Source of the DNA: an uncultured Oscillospiraceae bacterium
Lineage (GTDB): Bacteria; Bacillota_A; Clostridia; Oscillospirales; Oscillospiraceae
NCBI GenBank assembly: GCA_910584605.1
Contig: CAJUAW010000101.1
Location: forward strand, 1 to 10,581
Length of the DNA: 10,581 nucleotides
Direction of reading: 5' to 3'
Made by a program: the position numbers and the translations under genes
The notes under the pieces: generated by a model
The model's input: the letters and a program-made list of their open reading frames with translations, nothing else
The model's database searches: none
Told to the model about the DNA's origin: nothing
Part shown: one piece after another, positions 1 to 6,426 of the stretch
Layout of the letters: the number at the start of each line of letters is the position of its first letter
Position numbering within the stretch: position 1 is the first letter of the stretch

Positions 1-1
1 C

Positions 2-3000
2 GATCCCGGCTCCACTGTGACCGCCGTGGAGGCCGCCTCCATGCTGATGCGTGCGCTGGGCTACTTCAAGTACCAGAACGACTACGCGGACGGCTTTGAG
101 GTTGCCACTGTTCGTCAGGGTACCATCATCGGCATCTTTGACGGCGTCGGTTCCAGCGCCACTGAGCCCATGACCCGTAATCAGGTGGCTCAGATGGTCC
201 TGAATGCTCTGCAGTCCGCTGTGGTGGAACCCGATGGCAACACCATCAACCTGACCACTCCCGACGGCACTGTCTACACCGGCAAGGTCAACTACGTCAG
301 CGTGACCAGCAACAAGGACTATGCCCGTGCCATCAGCAAGGTGCAGGCTTCCTCCATCGGCTCTCAGAACGACAGCCCCATCGTGGAGCTGGGCGAGCGG
401 CTGTACAACGGCGAGCTGAAGCTGAAGACCGATGATCTGGATGCGTTTGGCCGTCCCTCCCGCACTTGGGAGTATAAGGGCAAGGCCATCGGCACCTACA
501 TGAAGAAGGAGCTCATCCACGCGGAGTATACCGTCAAGGTGACTGGCAAGGAGCTGTATGAGCTGATTGGCAAGGCCACCATTGAGGACAAGGATTACAC
601 CTTCGACTTCTACATCGACGGCGTGAACACTGACGAGGCCAAGAACCTTCTGGGCGGCGCTCACTTTGTCCTGGGTGACCTGAACAAGAACAACAAGAGC
701 GGCGTCGGCGCCACCGGCAACGGTGTGCTGACCCAGGTGTTTGTGGATTCTGACGCCAAGGAAGTCACCATTGCCATCATCAACACCTATCTGGCCAAGG
801 CCACTGCCGACTACAACGAGAAGAAGGAAGAGGCCAGCCTGGAGGTCTATGCCATTGACAACAAGGGGGACAAGAATGCTCCCGTCTATGTCAAGGAGAT
901 GCTGGACAACAGGACCGACTCCGAGACCATCGCTCTGGCGGCCGAGGACTTCGCCATCGCTAAGGATGTGGTGGACGGCGACTTCTTCCTGGTCAACATC
1001 GCGGAGGGCGAGATCCAGATCGTGAAGGAGCCTGAAGTCCTCAGCGCCACCACCGTGACCGCCTTCTCCAAGGGCGACTATGTCGTGACCGACGGCACTC
1101 AGTATGACTACGCCCATGCCATCGAGTACGACCCCGAGGTCCTGGAAGAGTGGACCAACGGCGGCAGCAAAATCAACCTGAAGGACCGCCAGTACAACCT
1201 GTATCTGGACACCTACGGCTATGTGGCCGGTATCGATCTGGTTGAGGATCCCGACAACTACGTGTTCATTACCGGTGTGGATCAGGATGCCAGCAACCTG
1301 GCCGCCACCAACTTCAAGGCCAACGCCATCTTCCTGGACGGCACCATGCAGACCATCGAGGTCAACGGCAAGAAGAGCAACTTCAACCGCGGCGCCTGGG
1401 AAGGCCCCCTGGTAAACCGTTGGTTCACCTATACCCTGAACAGCACGACCAACCTGTACACCGTGGACGAGGTCAATGACGTCATCCGCACCAAGGGCTC
1501 CGACGGCAACTACACCGTTGACGCCGACACCGTCCGCATCAACACCACAACGGCCAACAAGAACGACGCCGGCTCCAAGTGGCTGCACAGCAACAGCGTC
1601 AAGCTGGCTCAGTTCGCCACCAAGAACGTGGACGCCGTCAACCCCAACACGTGGGAAGATTACGCGGGCGTTCAGGAGAACGAGAACGGAGAGTACAAGA
1701 TTGGCCTGAAGCGCGTCTCCCTGCCCGCCATCGGCTACAACGGCAGGAGCGTCGGCCAGCCCTTCTCTCTGGTCTATGGCAACGACGCCACCGTCTATCT
1801 CACCGCCAAGGTGGAGACCATCAACTCCAAGACCGGCACCGGCGCCGGCAAGTATGTGGGCGTTATCTCTGATGTGGACAACGTCACTGTGGGCGTGAAG
1901 AACGCCGACCTGACCACCTACACCAAGGAGAAGGCCATCGCCGAGGCCGACAAGAACTCCGCCAGCAGCGCCAACTGGCACGCCACAGACGCCGCCTACG
2001 GCGCTTACTCCCTGTACAAGGACAACGGCTACATCATCGCCACCGTCGTGGTCGGTGAGGACAGCTCCGCCGTCAAGAACCTGGTCTATGCTCACACCAG
2101 CGACGTGAAGAACGAGTCCTATAACTCCTCCACCGACGAGTGGACCTGGACCCGCAAGGTCATCTTCAACGGCGAAGAGGTGGAGCTGACCGAGGTGGGC
2201 GATCAGCTGGATCAGCTGGACGATATGCAGCAGTTCAACTGGTATCAGGTGAAGCTCAACGGCAAGGGCGAGGTCACCAGCGTCCAGCTGGCTGAGAAGG
2301 CTCTGGACAACTACAAGGGCGATTCCGCCTATGCCCAGGAGGGCTTCGAGTATGCGGACGACATCGCCAAGGTTCAGCCCTGCGTGCTTGAGAAGGACAC
2401 CGTTCTCTACGAGAGAGCCCTGTACAGCAACGAGTATCCCGCTCTGAGCGCCAAGCCCAACGCCATTGTCAACAGCAGCAAGCTGCCCAGCCTGAAGAAC
2501 AACGTCCTCTGCGCTGAGACCGAGGCCAAAACCGGCTTCCATGTCCGCGACGATGTGAAGGCCGTGCTCATCCAGACCCGCAACAACGAGAAGAACAAGG
2601 TCTTCTTCGAGGAAGGCGTAAAGGAACTGGAAGAGATGATCAAGCAGCTGAATCCCAGCGAGACCGGCACCTACAACTATGAAATCAGCGCAATCCTCAC
2701 CGGCGGCGACGCCAGCGTGGTCATCATCCACGACCTGAACGGCGACGGATACACCCCCGGCGTGGATAACGGCGAGCACAAGGTGACCGCCACCTACGAC
2801 AAGTATCACACCTTCACCGTCACCATCAACGACGGCTGCACGCCCAACAACGTGGAAATTGCCGCCGCCATTCGCTACGAGCTGGAGACCAACCACGGCG
2901 GCTCCAACGTGAGCGTGAACTTCAAGGACAACAAGGTGGAAGAGGTCAGCTGGACCGCCCCCGGCGGCGAGCGCGTTACCCTGACCGTGTCCAGCGGCAA

Positions 3001-4231
3001 CCTGACCGTTAAGATCTTCCGTCAGGTCGCTGTGAACGGCAAGAATGTGCCCATCACCAGCGGCACCACCTGGGCCAACCTGCTGGCCAACTGCGGCACT
3101 GACTTCACCAAGTTCCCCTATGTGAAGACCACCGCATGGAACGGAACCGAGCGGTATCAAAAGTACTCTGACATTGCAAGCAACAATGTTGACACGGACA
3201 TCAACACTCCCAACTCCGCCAGCGGCATTGACTGGATTGCTGTGGATACCGGCTACATGACCGCCAGCGGCATGAACACTGCCGAGGCTCAGGCCGCGAT
3301 TGCCGAGGCCAAGCAGGCCACCAAGGTGGTTGGCGAGGGTGCAAGTCAAAGAAACGGCCATGACGGCAAGCTGCCCAGCAACTGCCCGGGCGCTCCCGCC
3401 GGCGTAAGCGTGGACGTCCGCAACGGCACCGTCTATGTCTCCGGCACCTGGGCTCCTGGTTCTGCGACTAACTACACCTGGGGCACTAGCACAGGCTGGG
3501 GCATGAACCAGAGCCTGTACAACGACGCGACTCACTTCATGGTTCCCTTCGTGTTCGAGATTCCCGAGGGCGCTTACTTCATGGAGCGCACTAAGCCCGA
3601 CAGCATGTACTATGATTATCATGACGTAGACCAGGATGTTATGGGCTTCATGGTCAGCAAAGAGGACGTGGCGCGCGGCTATGGCGAGTGCCATGTGAAC
3701 TGGTATGCGGATGCCAACCACACAATCCTCATGGGCAGCACCACCTGGACCATTGACCTGAGCGGCCTGAGCGGCGGCACAACTGGTACCAAGATTGACA
3801 TGACCAAGACGACTGTTAGCAGCGGTACGACTTTGAACCAAATCAAGGCTCTGACGCCTGGTGCGCACGTGCTGAGCGAGATCCCCACTGCTCTGAACAG
3901 CGACGTACATGGTACGGCAGATCAGAACATGTTCTTCGTGTACAAAACGAACGACAGCAATGCTGGCACCACCGACACTGTAGCCACCCTGACCATTCGC
4001 GCCCAAGATGGAACGGTGATGTATGCTGAGACTCTTACTGTTAGCAGCAATGGTGCCGAAGATGCTGGACATGTCTTCTACGTGCAGGTCCTTGGCGATT
4101 GTGTGAACCATGAGCAGAACTACCCCATGACGAGCAAGGGTCTGCCCACTGGCAACTACACTTGGACCGTTACTGGTACAAATGTGATTGGCGCGCCCGG
4201 CGGTAATTTCACCATCGGCACTGCGTCCTGA
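2..4231 (+). CDS. S-layer homology (SLH) domain surface protein, 5'-truncated by window edge
   Basis: The frame is open from base 2 (reading D-P-G-S-T before the GTG at 17), so the true start lies upstream and about 1409 residues are visible. The first codons are the end of one SLH repeat (TAVEAASMLMRALGY). A full last repeat follows to about base 220, with the hallmarks GTIIG and MTRNQVAQMVLNAL. SLH repeats bind pyruvylated cell-wall polymer, so the N-terminus anchors the protein to the wall. The remaining ~1300 residues are Asp/Asn/Thr/Lys-rich, with beta-strand-like segments and no membrane helix or sortase motif, consistent with an exported S-layer or adhesin protein. The stretch around 1190-1290 (YLDTYGYVAGIDL, NYVFITGVD) resembles S-layer proteins of gut clostridia as I remember them. 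An EF-hand-like loop lies at 2732-2767. All seven Cys are downstream of about 2370. The last part (after about 3440) looks like Ig-like beta-sandwich modules and uses different codons. The exact role is unknown; structural S-layer and adhesin are both possible. Confidence 0.85.
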   Translation, partial: DPGSTVTAVEAASMLMRALGYFKYQNDYADGFEVATVRQGTIIGIFDGVGSSATEPMTRNQVAQMVLNALQSAVVEPDGNTINLTTPDGTVYTGKVNYVSVTSNKDYARAISKVQASSIGSQNDSPIVELGERLYNGELKLKTDDLDAFGRPSRTWEYKGKAIGTYMKKELIHAEYTVKVTGKELYELIGKATIEDKDYTFDFYIDGVNTDEAKNLLGGAHFVLGDLNKNNKSGVGATGNGVLTQVFVDSDAKEVTIAIINTYLAKATADYNEKKEEASLEVYAIDNKGDKNAPVYVKEMLDNRTDSETIALAAEDFAIAKDVVDGDFFLVNIAEGEIQIVKEPEVLSATTVTAFSKGDYVVTDGTQYDYAHAIEYDPEVLEEWTNGGSKINLKDRQYNLYLDTYGYVAGIDLVEDPDNYVFITGVDQDASNLAATNFKANAIFLDGTMQTIEVNGKKSNFNRGAWEGPLVNRWFTYTLNSTTNLYTVDEVNDVIRTKGSDGNYTVDADTVRINTTTANKNDAGSKWLHSNSVKLAQFATKNVDAVNPNTWEDYAGVQENENGEYKIGLKRVSLPAIGYNGRSVGQPFSLVYGNDATVYLTAKVETINSKTGTGAGKYVGVISDVDNVTVGVKNADLTTYTKEKAIAEADKNSASSANWHATDAAYGAYSLYKDNGYIIATVVVGEDSSAVKNLVYAHTSDVKNESYNSSTDEWTWTRKVIFNGEEVELTEVGDQLDQLDDMQQFNWYQVKLNGKGEVTSVQLAEKALDNYKGDSAYAQEGFEYADDIAKVQPCVLEKDTVLYERALYSNEYPALSAKPNAIVNSSKLPSLKNNVLCAETEAKTGFHVRDDVKAVLIQTRNNEKNKVFFEEGVKELEEMIKQLNPSETGTYNYEISAILTGGDASVVIIHDLNGDGYTPGVDNGEHKVTATYDKYHTFTVTINDGCTPNNVEIAAAIRYELETNHGGSNVSVNFKDNKVEEVSWTAPGGERVTLTVSSGNLTVKIFRQVAVNGKNVPITSGTTWANLLANCGTDFTKFPYVKTTAWNGTERYQKYSDIASNNVDTDINTPNSASGIDWIAVDTGYMTASGMNTAEAQAAIAEAKQATKVVGEGASQRNGHDGKLPSNCPGAPAGVSVDVRNGTVYVSGTWAPGSATNYTWGTSTGWGMNQSLYNDATHFMVPFVFEIPEGAYFMERTKPDSMYYDYHDVDQDVMGFMVSKEDVARGYGECHVNWYADANHTILMGSTTWTIDLSGLSGGTTGTKIDMTKTTVSSGTTLNQIKALTPGAHVLSEIPTALNSDVHGTADQNMFFVYKTNDSNAGTTDTVATLTIRAQDGTVMYAETLTVSSNGAEDAGHVFYVQVLGDCVNHEQNYPMTSKGLPTGNYTWTVTGTNVIGAPGGNFTIGTAS
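2732..2767 (+). other. EF-hand-like calcium-binding loop inside the SLH protein
   Basis: The 12-residue segment DLNGDGYTPGVD has Asp at positions 1, 5 and 12, Asn at 3, Gly at 6 and a backbone-type residue at 7. This is the canonical spacing of an EF-hand or dockerin-type calcium loop. Only a single copy was found. Calcium binding is common in S-layer proteins, but here it is an inference from the motif alone. Confidence 0.45.
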
Positions 4232-4280
4232 TAGACAGCTGAAGCACTGCAATTCCAAAAAAATTCTTCTCTGTGCAGGG

Positions 4281-4308
4281 AGGACCCCGGGCGTTGGCCC
4301 GGGGTCCT
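4281..4308 (+). terminator. GC-rich hairpin between convergent genes
   Basis: A perfect 12-bp stem (AGGACCCCGGGC pairing with GCCCGGGGTCCT) with loop GTTG begins 49 bases after the SLH stop codon and ends 8 bases before the stop of the opposing gene. On the plus strand it is followed only by a weak T-rich stretch (TCTCAT). On the minus strand a run of seven T lies about 15 bases beyond the stem. It probably serves as a bidirectional terminator for both convergent genes, although neither side has a textbook adjacent U-tract. Confidence 0.7.
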
Positions 4309-4316
4309 TCTCATGG

Positions 4317-4859
4317 TCATTTAGAGGCGTCCAGCAAGGCAATCAGGGAATAGAGCTTGCCGCTCTCGTTGCACAGGCCGGCAGCCGTCGAGGTCCCGGA
4401 CCAGGACACGCTTTTTTCGGACCACCGCACGGCGCCGTCGCAGAAGGTCTGCCCCGCCCAGCCCGCGCCGTGGCTGGACCCGCGGATGGCAGAAAAGTGG
4501 CTGTAGGTTCCAAAGGCGAATATGGCCAGCACCCGATGGTCAAAGTCGTGCATGCAGGTCCCGCCGGTGCCGGAGTATGTGCGGCAGACGATCATGCAGT
4601 TCCCCAGTCCTGCGATGGTGCTGGTGTGGTTCGCCAGGGTGGCTCCCTGGGCGGACACGGTTTGAGAGAGCGCGTCCAGGGCGGACTGCTCCGCCTTTCC
4701 GCCCACCGCCCGGTCCAGCGCCTCCACCGCGGAGGCGTCCGCCTTGGCTGCGAGAGCGCTGTCGATCTTGGCGTTGTCATGGTTGAAGTCGTCCATCAGG
4801 ACCTTGTCGGAGCGTTCCCACTGGTTGAGCTGATAGTTGGGTGTGTAGTTGGCTGGCAT
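4317..4859 (-). CDS. Small protein with phage-tail-like N-terminus and coiled coil (orphan)
   Basis: This 180-residue protein starts at an ATG with AGGAGG (4867-4872) 7 bases upstream. The N-terminus (NYQLNQWERSDKVLMDDFN, then DNAKID) is a motif I recognise from tail-fibre or phage-structural-like proteins of Firmicutes. Residues ~35-85 are Ala/Ser/Asp/Gln-rich with repeated KADASAVEALD / KAEQSALDALS units, typical of a trimeric coiled-coil stalk. The C-terminal ~95 residues are Gly/Ser/aromatic-rich with five Cys (GNCMIVC, GTCM, FCDG, LCNE) and probably form a globular tip. There is no signal peptide and no other phage gene nearby, so it is either a relic of a prophage or a domesticated fibre-like protein. 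It is convergent with the SLH gene and 179 bases downstream of the regulator gene on the same strand, separated from it by a terminator. Function is not known. Confidence 0.75.
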   Translation of the reverse strand: MPANYTPNYQLNQWERSDKVLMDDFNHDNAKIDSALAAKADASAVEALDRAVGGKAEQSALDALSQTVSAQGATLANHTSTIAGLGNCMIVCRTYSGTGGTCMHDFDHRVLAIFAFGTYSHFSAIRGSSHGAGWAGQTFCDGAVRWSEKSVSWSGTSTAAGLCNESGKLYSLIALLDASK

Positions 4860-4866
4860 AGTTTGA

Positions 4867-4872
4867 CCTCCT
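4867..4872 (-). promoter_or_regulatory. Ribosome binding site of the tail-like gene
   Basis: AGGAGG on the minus strand, 7 bases from the ATG at 4859. It fixes this start and supports the gene as real, despite a longer overlapping open frame on the plus strand. Confidence 0.8.
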
Positions 4873-4883
4873 GAATTGTAATC

Positions 4884-4961
4884 GAGCCCCTGTAACGCCC
4901 CCCGAACCCTTTGGCGAAGCGCTCCCGGCCCCCCTTTCGCAAAGGGAGACGTTTGGGGCTC
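4884..4961 (-). repeat. 78-base nested inverted repeat (REP-like or structured leader)
   Basis: Four pairs of arms nest in order. GAGCCCC (4884-4890) pairs with GGGGCTC (4955-4961). AACG (4894-4897) pairs with CGTT (4950-4953). CCCTTT (4907-4912) pairs with AAAGGG (4941-4946). GCGAA (4914-4918) pairs with TTCGC (4936-4940), with one bulged G at 4913 and a C-rich loop. It lies between the regulator's terminator and the ribosome site of the tail-like gene, so it would form the leader RNA of that gene if transcribed. I saw no convincing promoter for that gene. The CCCTTTCGCAAAGGG core resembles intergenic repeats I remember from gut clostridia, which is recall, not a search. Confidence 0.6.
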
Positions 4962-4970
4962 TATCTAACA

Positions 4971-4998
4971 AAGAAAAACGCCCCAAAGTGGGACGTTT
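4971..4998 (-). terminator. Intrinsic terminator of the PucR-family gene
   Basis: Read on the minus strand, AAACGTCCC and GGGGCGTTT form a 9-bp stem (one G-U pair) with loop ACTTT, running into TTTTTCTT. It lies about 40 bases past the stop codon at 5039. On the plus strand one pair would be a C-A mismatch and the T-tract is missing, so the direction is clear. Confidence 0.8.
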
Positions 4999-5038
4999 GT
5001 ATACATTTAATGGAAATGAGGGGACAGTGCGCCCTTTT

Positions 5039-6166
5039 TTACATCAGGCCCTCCTGACCGCGCAGCAGCGCCTCGCCCTTCAAGGCCAGGGAAACTTTTT
5101 CCAAAAACGCGCAGCGGGAATATTCCATGCCCAGCAGGACCTTTGCCTTATTAATGCGGAAGCGGATGGTATTTTTGTGCTGCCGCAGGATCTCCGCGGT
5201 CTTTTCGATGTTTCCGTCACACTCGAAATAGACCCGCGTCGTCTCCAGCAGGTTGGCCGAACGCAGGGGGGTCAGCGTCTCGGTGCAGAACTGCTCCAGC
5301 ACCTGGCTGTTCCGCAGGGGGATCAGGAGCTTATAGACGGACAGATTCTCATAGCAGATGCTCCGCATGCCCAGCGAGCGGCCCGTCTCGTCGGCGGAGA
5401 GGGCCTGCCGGAATGCGTCGGGGAGCTGGTCCGCGCCGGAGCAAACCTCGCTGCAGCCCGCCGAGTGCTCCGGGTCGTAGTGGCACAGGAGGGGCGCGGT
5501 CCGCTCCAGCAGCAGCCCGGCGTTGTCCCCCGCCAGCAGGAAAAATCCGCCGTTGAAATACTGCAAAAACCGCACGCCGAACTGGGTGGACAGGTCCTCC
5601 TTCAGCATTTTGTACCGCAGGGCGTTCAGTCCGTTCAGGGTGACGTGGACCACCGCATATTTGACCGCGCCGGAGCCCAAGCTGTTCTGATAGAGCTGAT
5701 TGACCTCCCCAGCCGCGGCCTCGCCGCTGAGCAGGCGGCCGATCTGGTTTTCGATCATCTCTTTGTCCTGGTCCAGCAGGATCAGGCGGGTGATGTCCCG
5801 GATCAGCTCGGCATAGGGCGTAAGCCCGTTGATATGGAGGATGGGGTAGTGGGCCGCGTTGGCCAGCTCCAGCACCCGCTGGGGCAGGTGGGGCACAAAC
5901 TCGTCCAGGGCAATGCAGCAGGCGCTGCCCATGCGGATGTAGAAGGCGATGTTTTGATATAAAACGTCCTCATCGTCCTGCATGGCGTAGAAGCTGCAAA
6001 TAAACACATCCCCCTTGCCCAGCAGATCGACGTCCACCTCTTCCTGCAGCGGCGTGTCGGTAAAATTGACCCGGACAGCCACCCGGTCCAGCCCGTCCGC
6101 CCCGGCGATCACCTTGGCGGGGGCCAGCAGCTCCAACTTTAATAGATCGCGTACCGTTACGCTCAA
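5039..6166 (-). CDS. PucR-family transcriptional regulator
   Basis: This 375-residue regulator probably senses the substrate of the divergent operon and controls it from the shared 260-base spacer. Residues 1-~125 match the PucR N-terminal sensing domain: VTVRDLL at the start, then a D-x-L-x-x-G-D-V-F-I-C pattern (47-57), VLYQNIAFYIRMGSACCIAL (68-87) and PILHINGLTPYAELIRDI (108-125). The middle is a CdaR/PucR-type linker region. The C-terminal helix-turn-helix spans ~305-346 (LLETTRVYFECDGNIEKTAE, then LRQHKNTIRFRINK), the usual place and form in the family. The start is TTG: AGGAGG lies 9 bases upstream, an in-frame TGA at 6187-6185 rules out anything further up, and no ATG is better placed. 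Family members often regulate purine, amino-acid or ureide catabolism genes next door. The ligand is unknown. Confidence 0.9.
   Translation of the reverse strand: MSVTVRDLLKLELLAPAKVIAGADGLDRVAVRVNFTDTPLQEEVDVDLLGKGDVFICSFYAMQDDEDVLYQNIAFYIRMGSACCIALDEFVPHLPQRVLELANAAHYPILHINGLTPYAELIRDITRLILLDQDKEMIENQIGRLLSGEAAAGEVNQLYQNSLGSGAVKYAVVHVTLNGLNALRYKMLKEDLSTQFGVRFLQYFNGGFFLLAGDNAGLLLERTAPLLCHYDPEHSAGCSEVCSGADQLPDAFRQALSADETGRSLGMRSICYENLSVYKLLIPLRNSQVLEQFCTETLTPLRSANLLETTRVYFECDGNIEKTAEILRQHKNTIRFRINKAKVLLGMEYSRCAFLEKVSLALKGEALLRGQEGLM
6149..6162. repeat. Short inverted repeat in the first codons of the regulator gene
   Basis: GCGTA and TACGC flank a 4-base loop over codons 2-6 of the regulator. 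It could weakly fold over the start region or be an operator half, but a 5-bp palindrome in GC-rich coding DNA may be chance. Confidence 0.25.
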
Positions 6167-6175
6167 CGTTCTCTC

Positions 6176-6181
6176 CCTCCT
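6176..6181 (-). promoter_or_regulatory. Ribosome binding site that decides the TTG start
   Basis: AGGAGG on the minus strand, 9 bases before TTG at 6166 and just after the in-frame stop TGA at 6187-6185. Together these leave the TTG as the only sensible start of the regulator. Confidence 0.8.
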
Positions 6182-6203
6182 CTGTCACGCTCTGCGGAGT
6201 GTT

Positions 6204-6211
6204 TGCTTGCA
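6204..6211 (-). promoter_or_regulatory. Candidate operator copy 1 (TGCAAGCA)
   Basis: On the minus strand this reads TGCAAGCA and lies just downstream of the -10 box of the regulator promoter, about at its transcription start. The same 8-mer occurs in inverse orientation at 6327-6334, over the -35 of the rightward promoter. That placement fits binding by the PucR-family protein for autoregulation, but it is inferred from two copies. Confidence 0.4.
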
Positions 6212-6216
6212 CGTAT

Positions 6217-6246
6217 ATTGTATATCAAACTGCGTTTTTCTGTCAA
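6217..6246 (-). promoter_or_regulatory. Promoter of the PucR-family gene
   Basis: On the minus strand a perfect -35 TTGACA (6246-6241) is followed after 18 bases by TACAAT (6222-6217), which matches 5 of 6 positions of the -10 consensus. The expected start of transcription is near 6210, giving a short leader of about 45 bases with the AGGAGG. Confidence 0.75.
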
Positions 6247-6279
6247 TTTTCGTTTCGCTGTTTATTGCGCTAATTCGCC

Positions 6280-6296
6280 ATTGTAATATGTACAAT
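6280..6296. promoter_or_regulatory. Palindrome in the middle of the divergent spacer
   Basis: ATTGTA and TACAAT flank the 5-base centre ATATG, a perfect 6-5-6 inverted repeat. It lies between the two candidate promoters. The half-site ATTGTA also occurs at 6217-6222, where it is the complement of the regulator's -10 box. It may be a dimer binding site, or chance in A+T-rich DNA. Confidence 0.35.
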
Positions 6297-6325
6297 ATTT
6301 TGCCCGAAACTTTGGACTTTTTACA

Positions 6326-6355
6326 TTGCAAGCATTTGCAGTCAAAATATATAAT
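6326..6355 (+). promoter_or_regulatory. Likely promoter of the DUF917-permease-dipeptidase operon
   Basis: A perfect -10 TATAAT (6350-6355) lies 18 bases after a weak -35 TTGCAA (6326-6331, 4 of 6). The weak -35 fits an activator-dependent promoter. It is covered by the inverted repeat TGCAA-GCAT-TTGCA. The transcript would carry a leader of about 65 bases before the ATG at 6427. Confidence 0.5.
6327..6340 (+). promoter_or_regulatory. Candidate operator copy 2 (TGCAAGCA within TGCAA-N4-TTGCA)
   Basis: TGCAAGCA at 6327-6334 is the inverse of the copy at 6204-6211. It is also part of a perfect 5-4-5 palindrome, TGCAA GCAT TTGCA, overlapping the -35 of the rightward promoter. This makes it the best site for the regulator to act on the operon. 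Confidence 0.45.
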
Positions 6356-6426
6356 TATAGTAAAGATTCACCCCCTTGTAATCGACGTTTTGACAAACCG
6401 ATTCGTACGTTTAGGAGGCAGACACA

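Noticed and set aside
17..19. GTG at 17 as the start of the SLH protein
   Set aside because: The frame is open back to base 2 and reads straight through an SLH repeat, so the gene begins outside the window.
4317..4859. Prophage remnant as an explanation for this region
   Set aside because: Only one phage-like gene is present. No integrase, attachment repeats or other phage gene was found, so a prophage is not called.
4188..4874. Plus-strand frame of 228 codons
   Set aside because: It begins inside the end of the SLH gene, crosses the hairpin terminator and runs opposite a gene with a clear ribosome site. Its Gly/Ala/Arg/Val-rich composition is that of an antisense frame in GC-rich DNA.
4988..5962. 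Plus-strand frame of 324 codons opposite the regulator gene
   Set aside because: It is antisense to a gene with clear PucR domains, has no ribosome site, begins inside the minus-strand terminator and has a Gln/Gly/Val-rich composition without family likeness.
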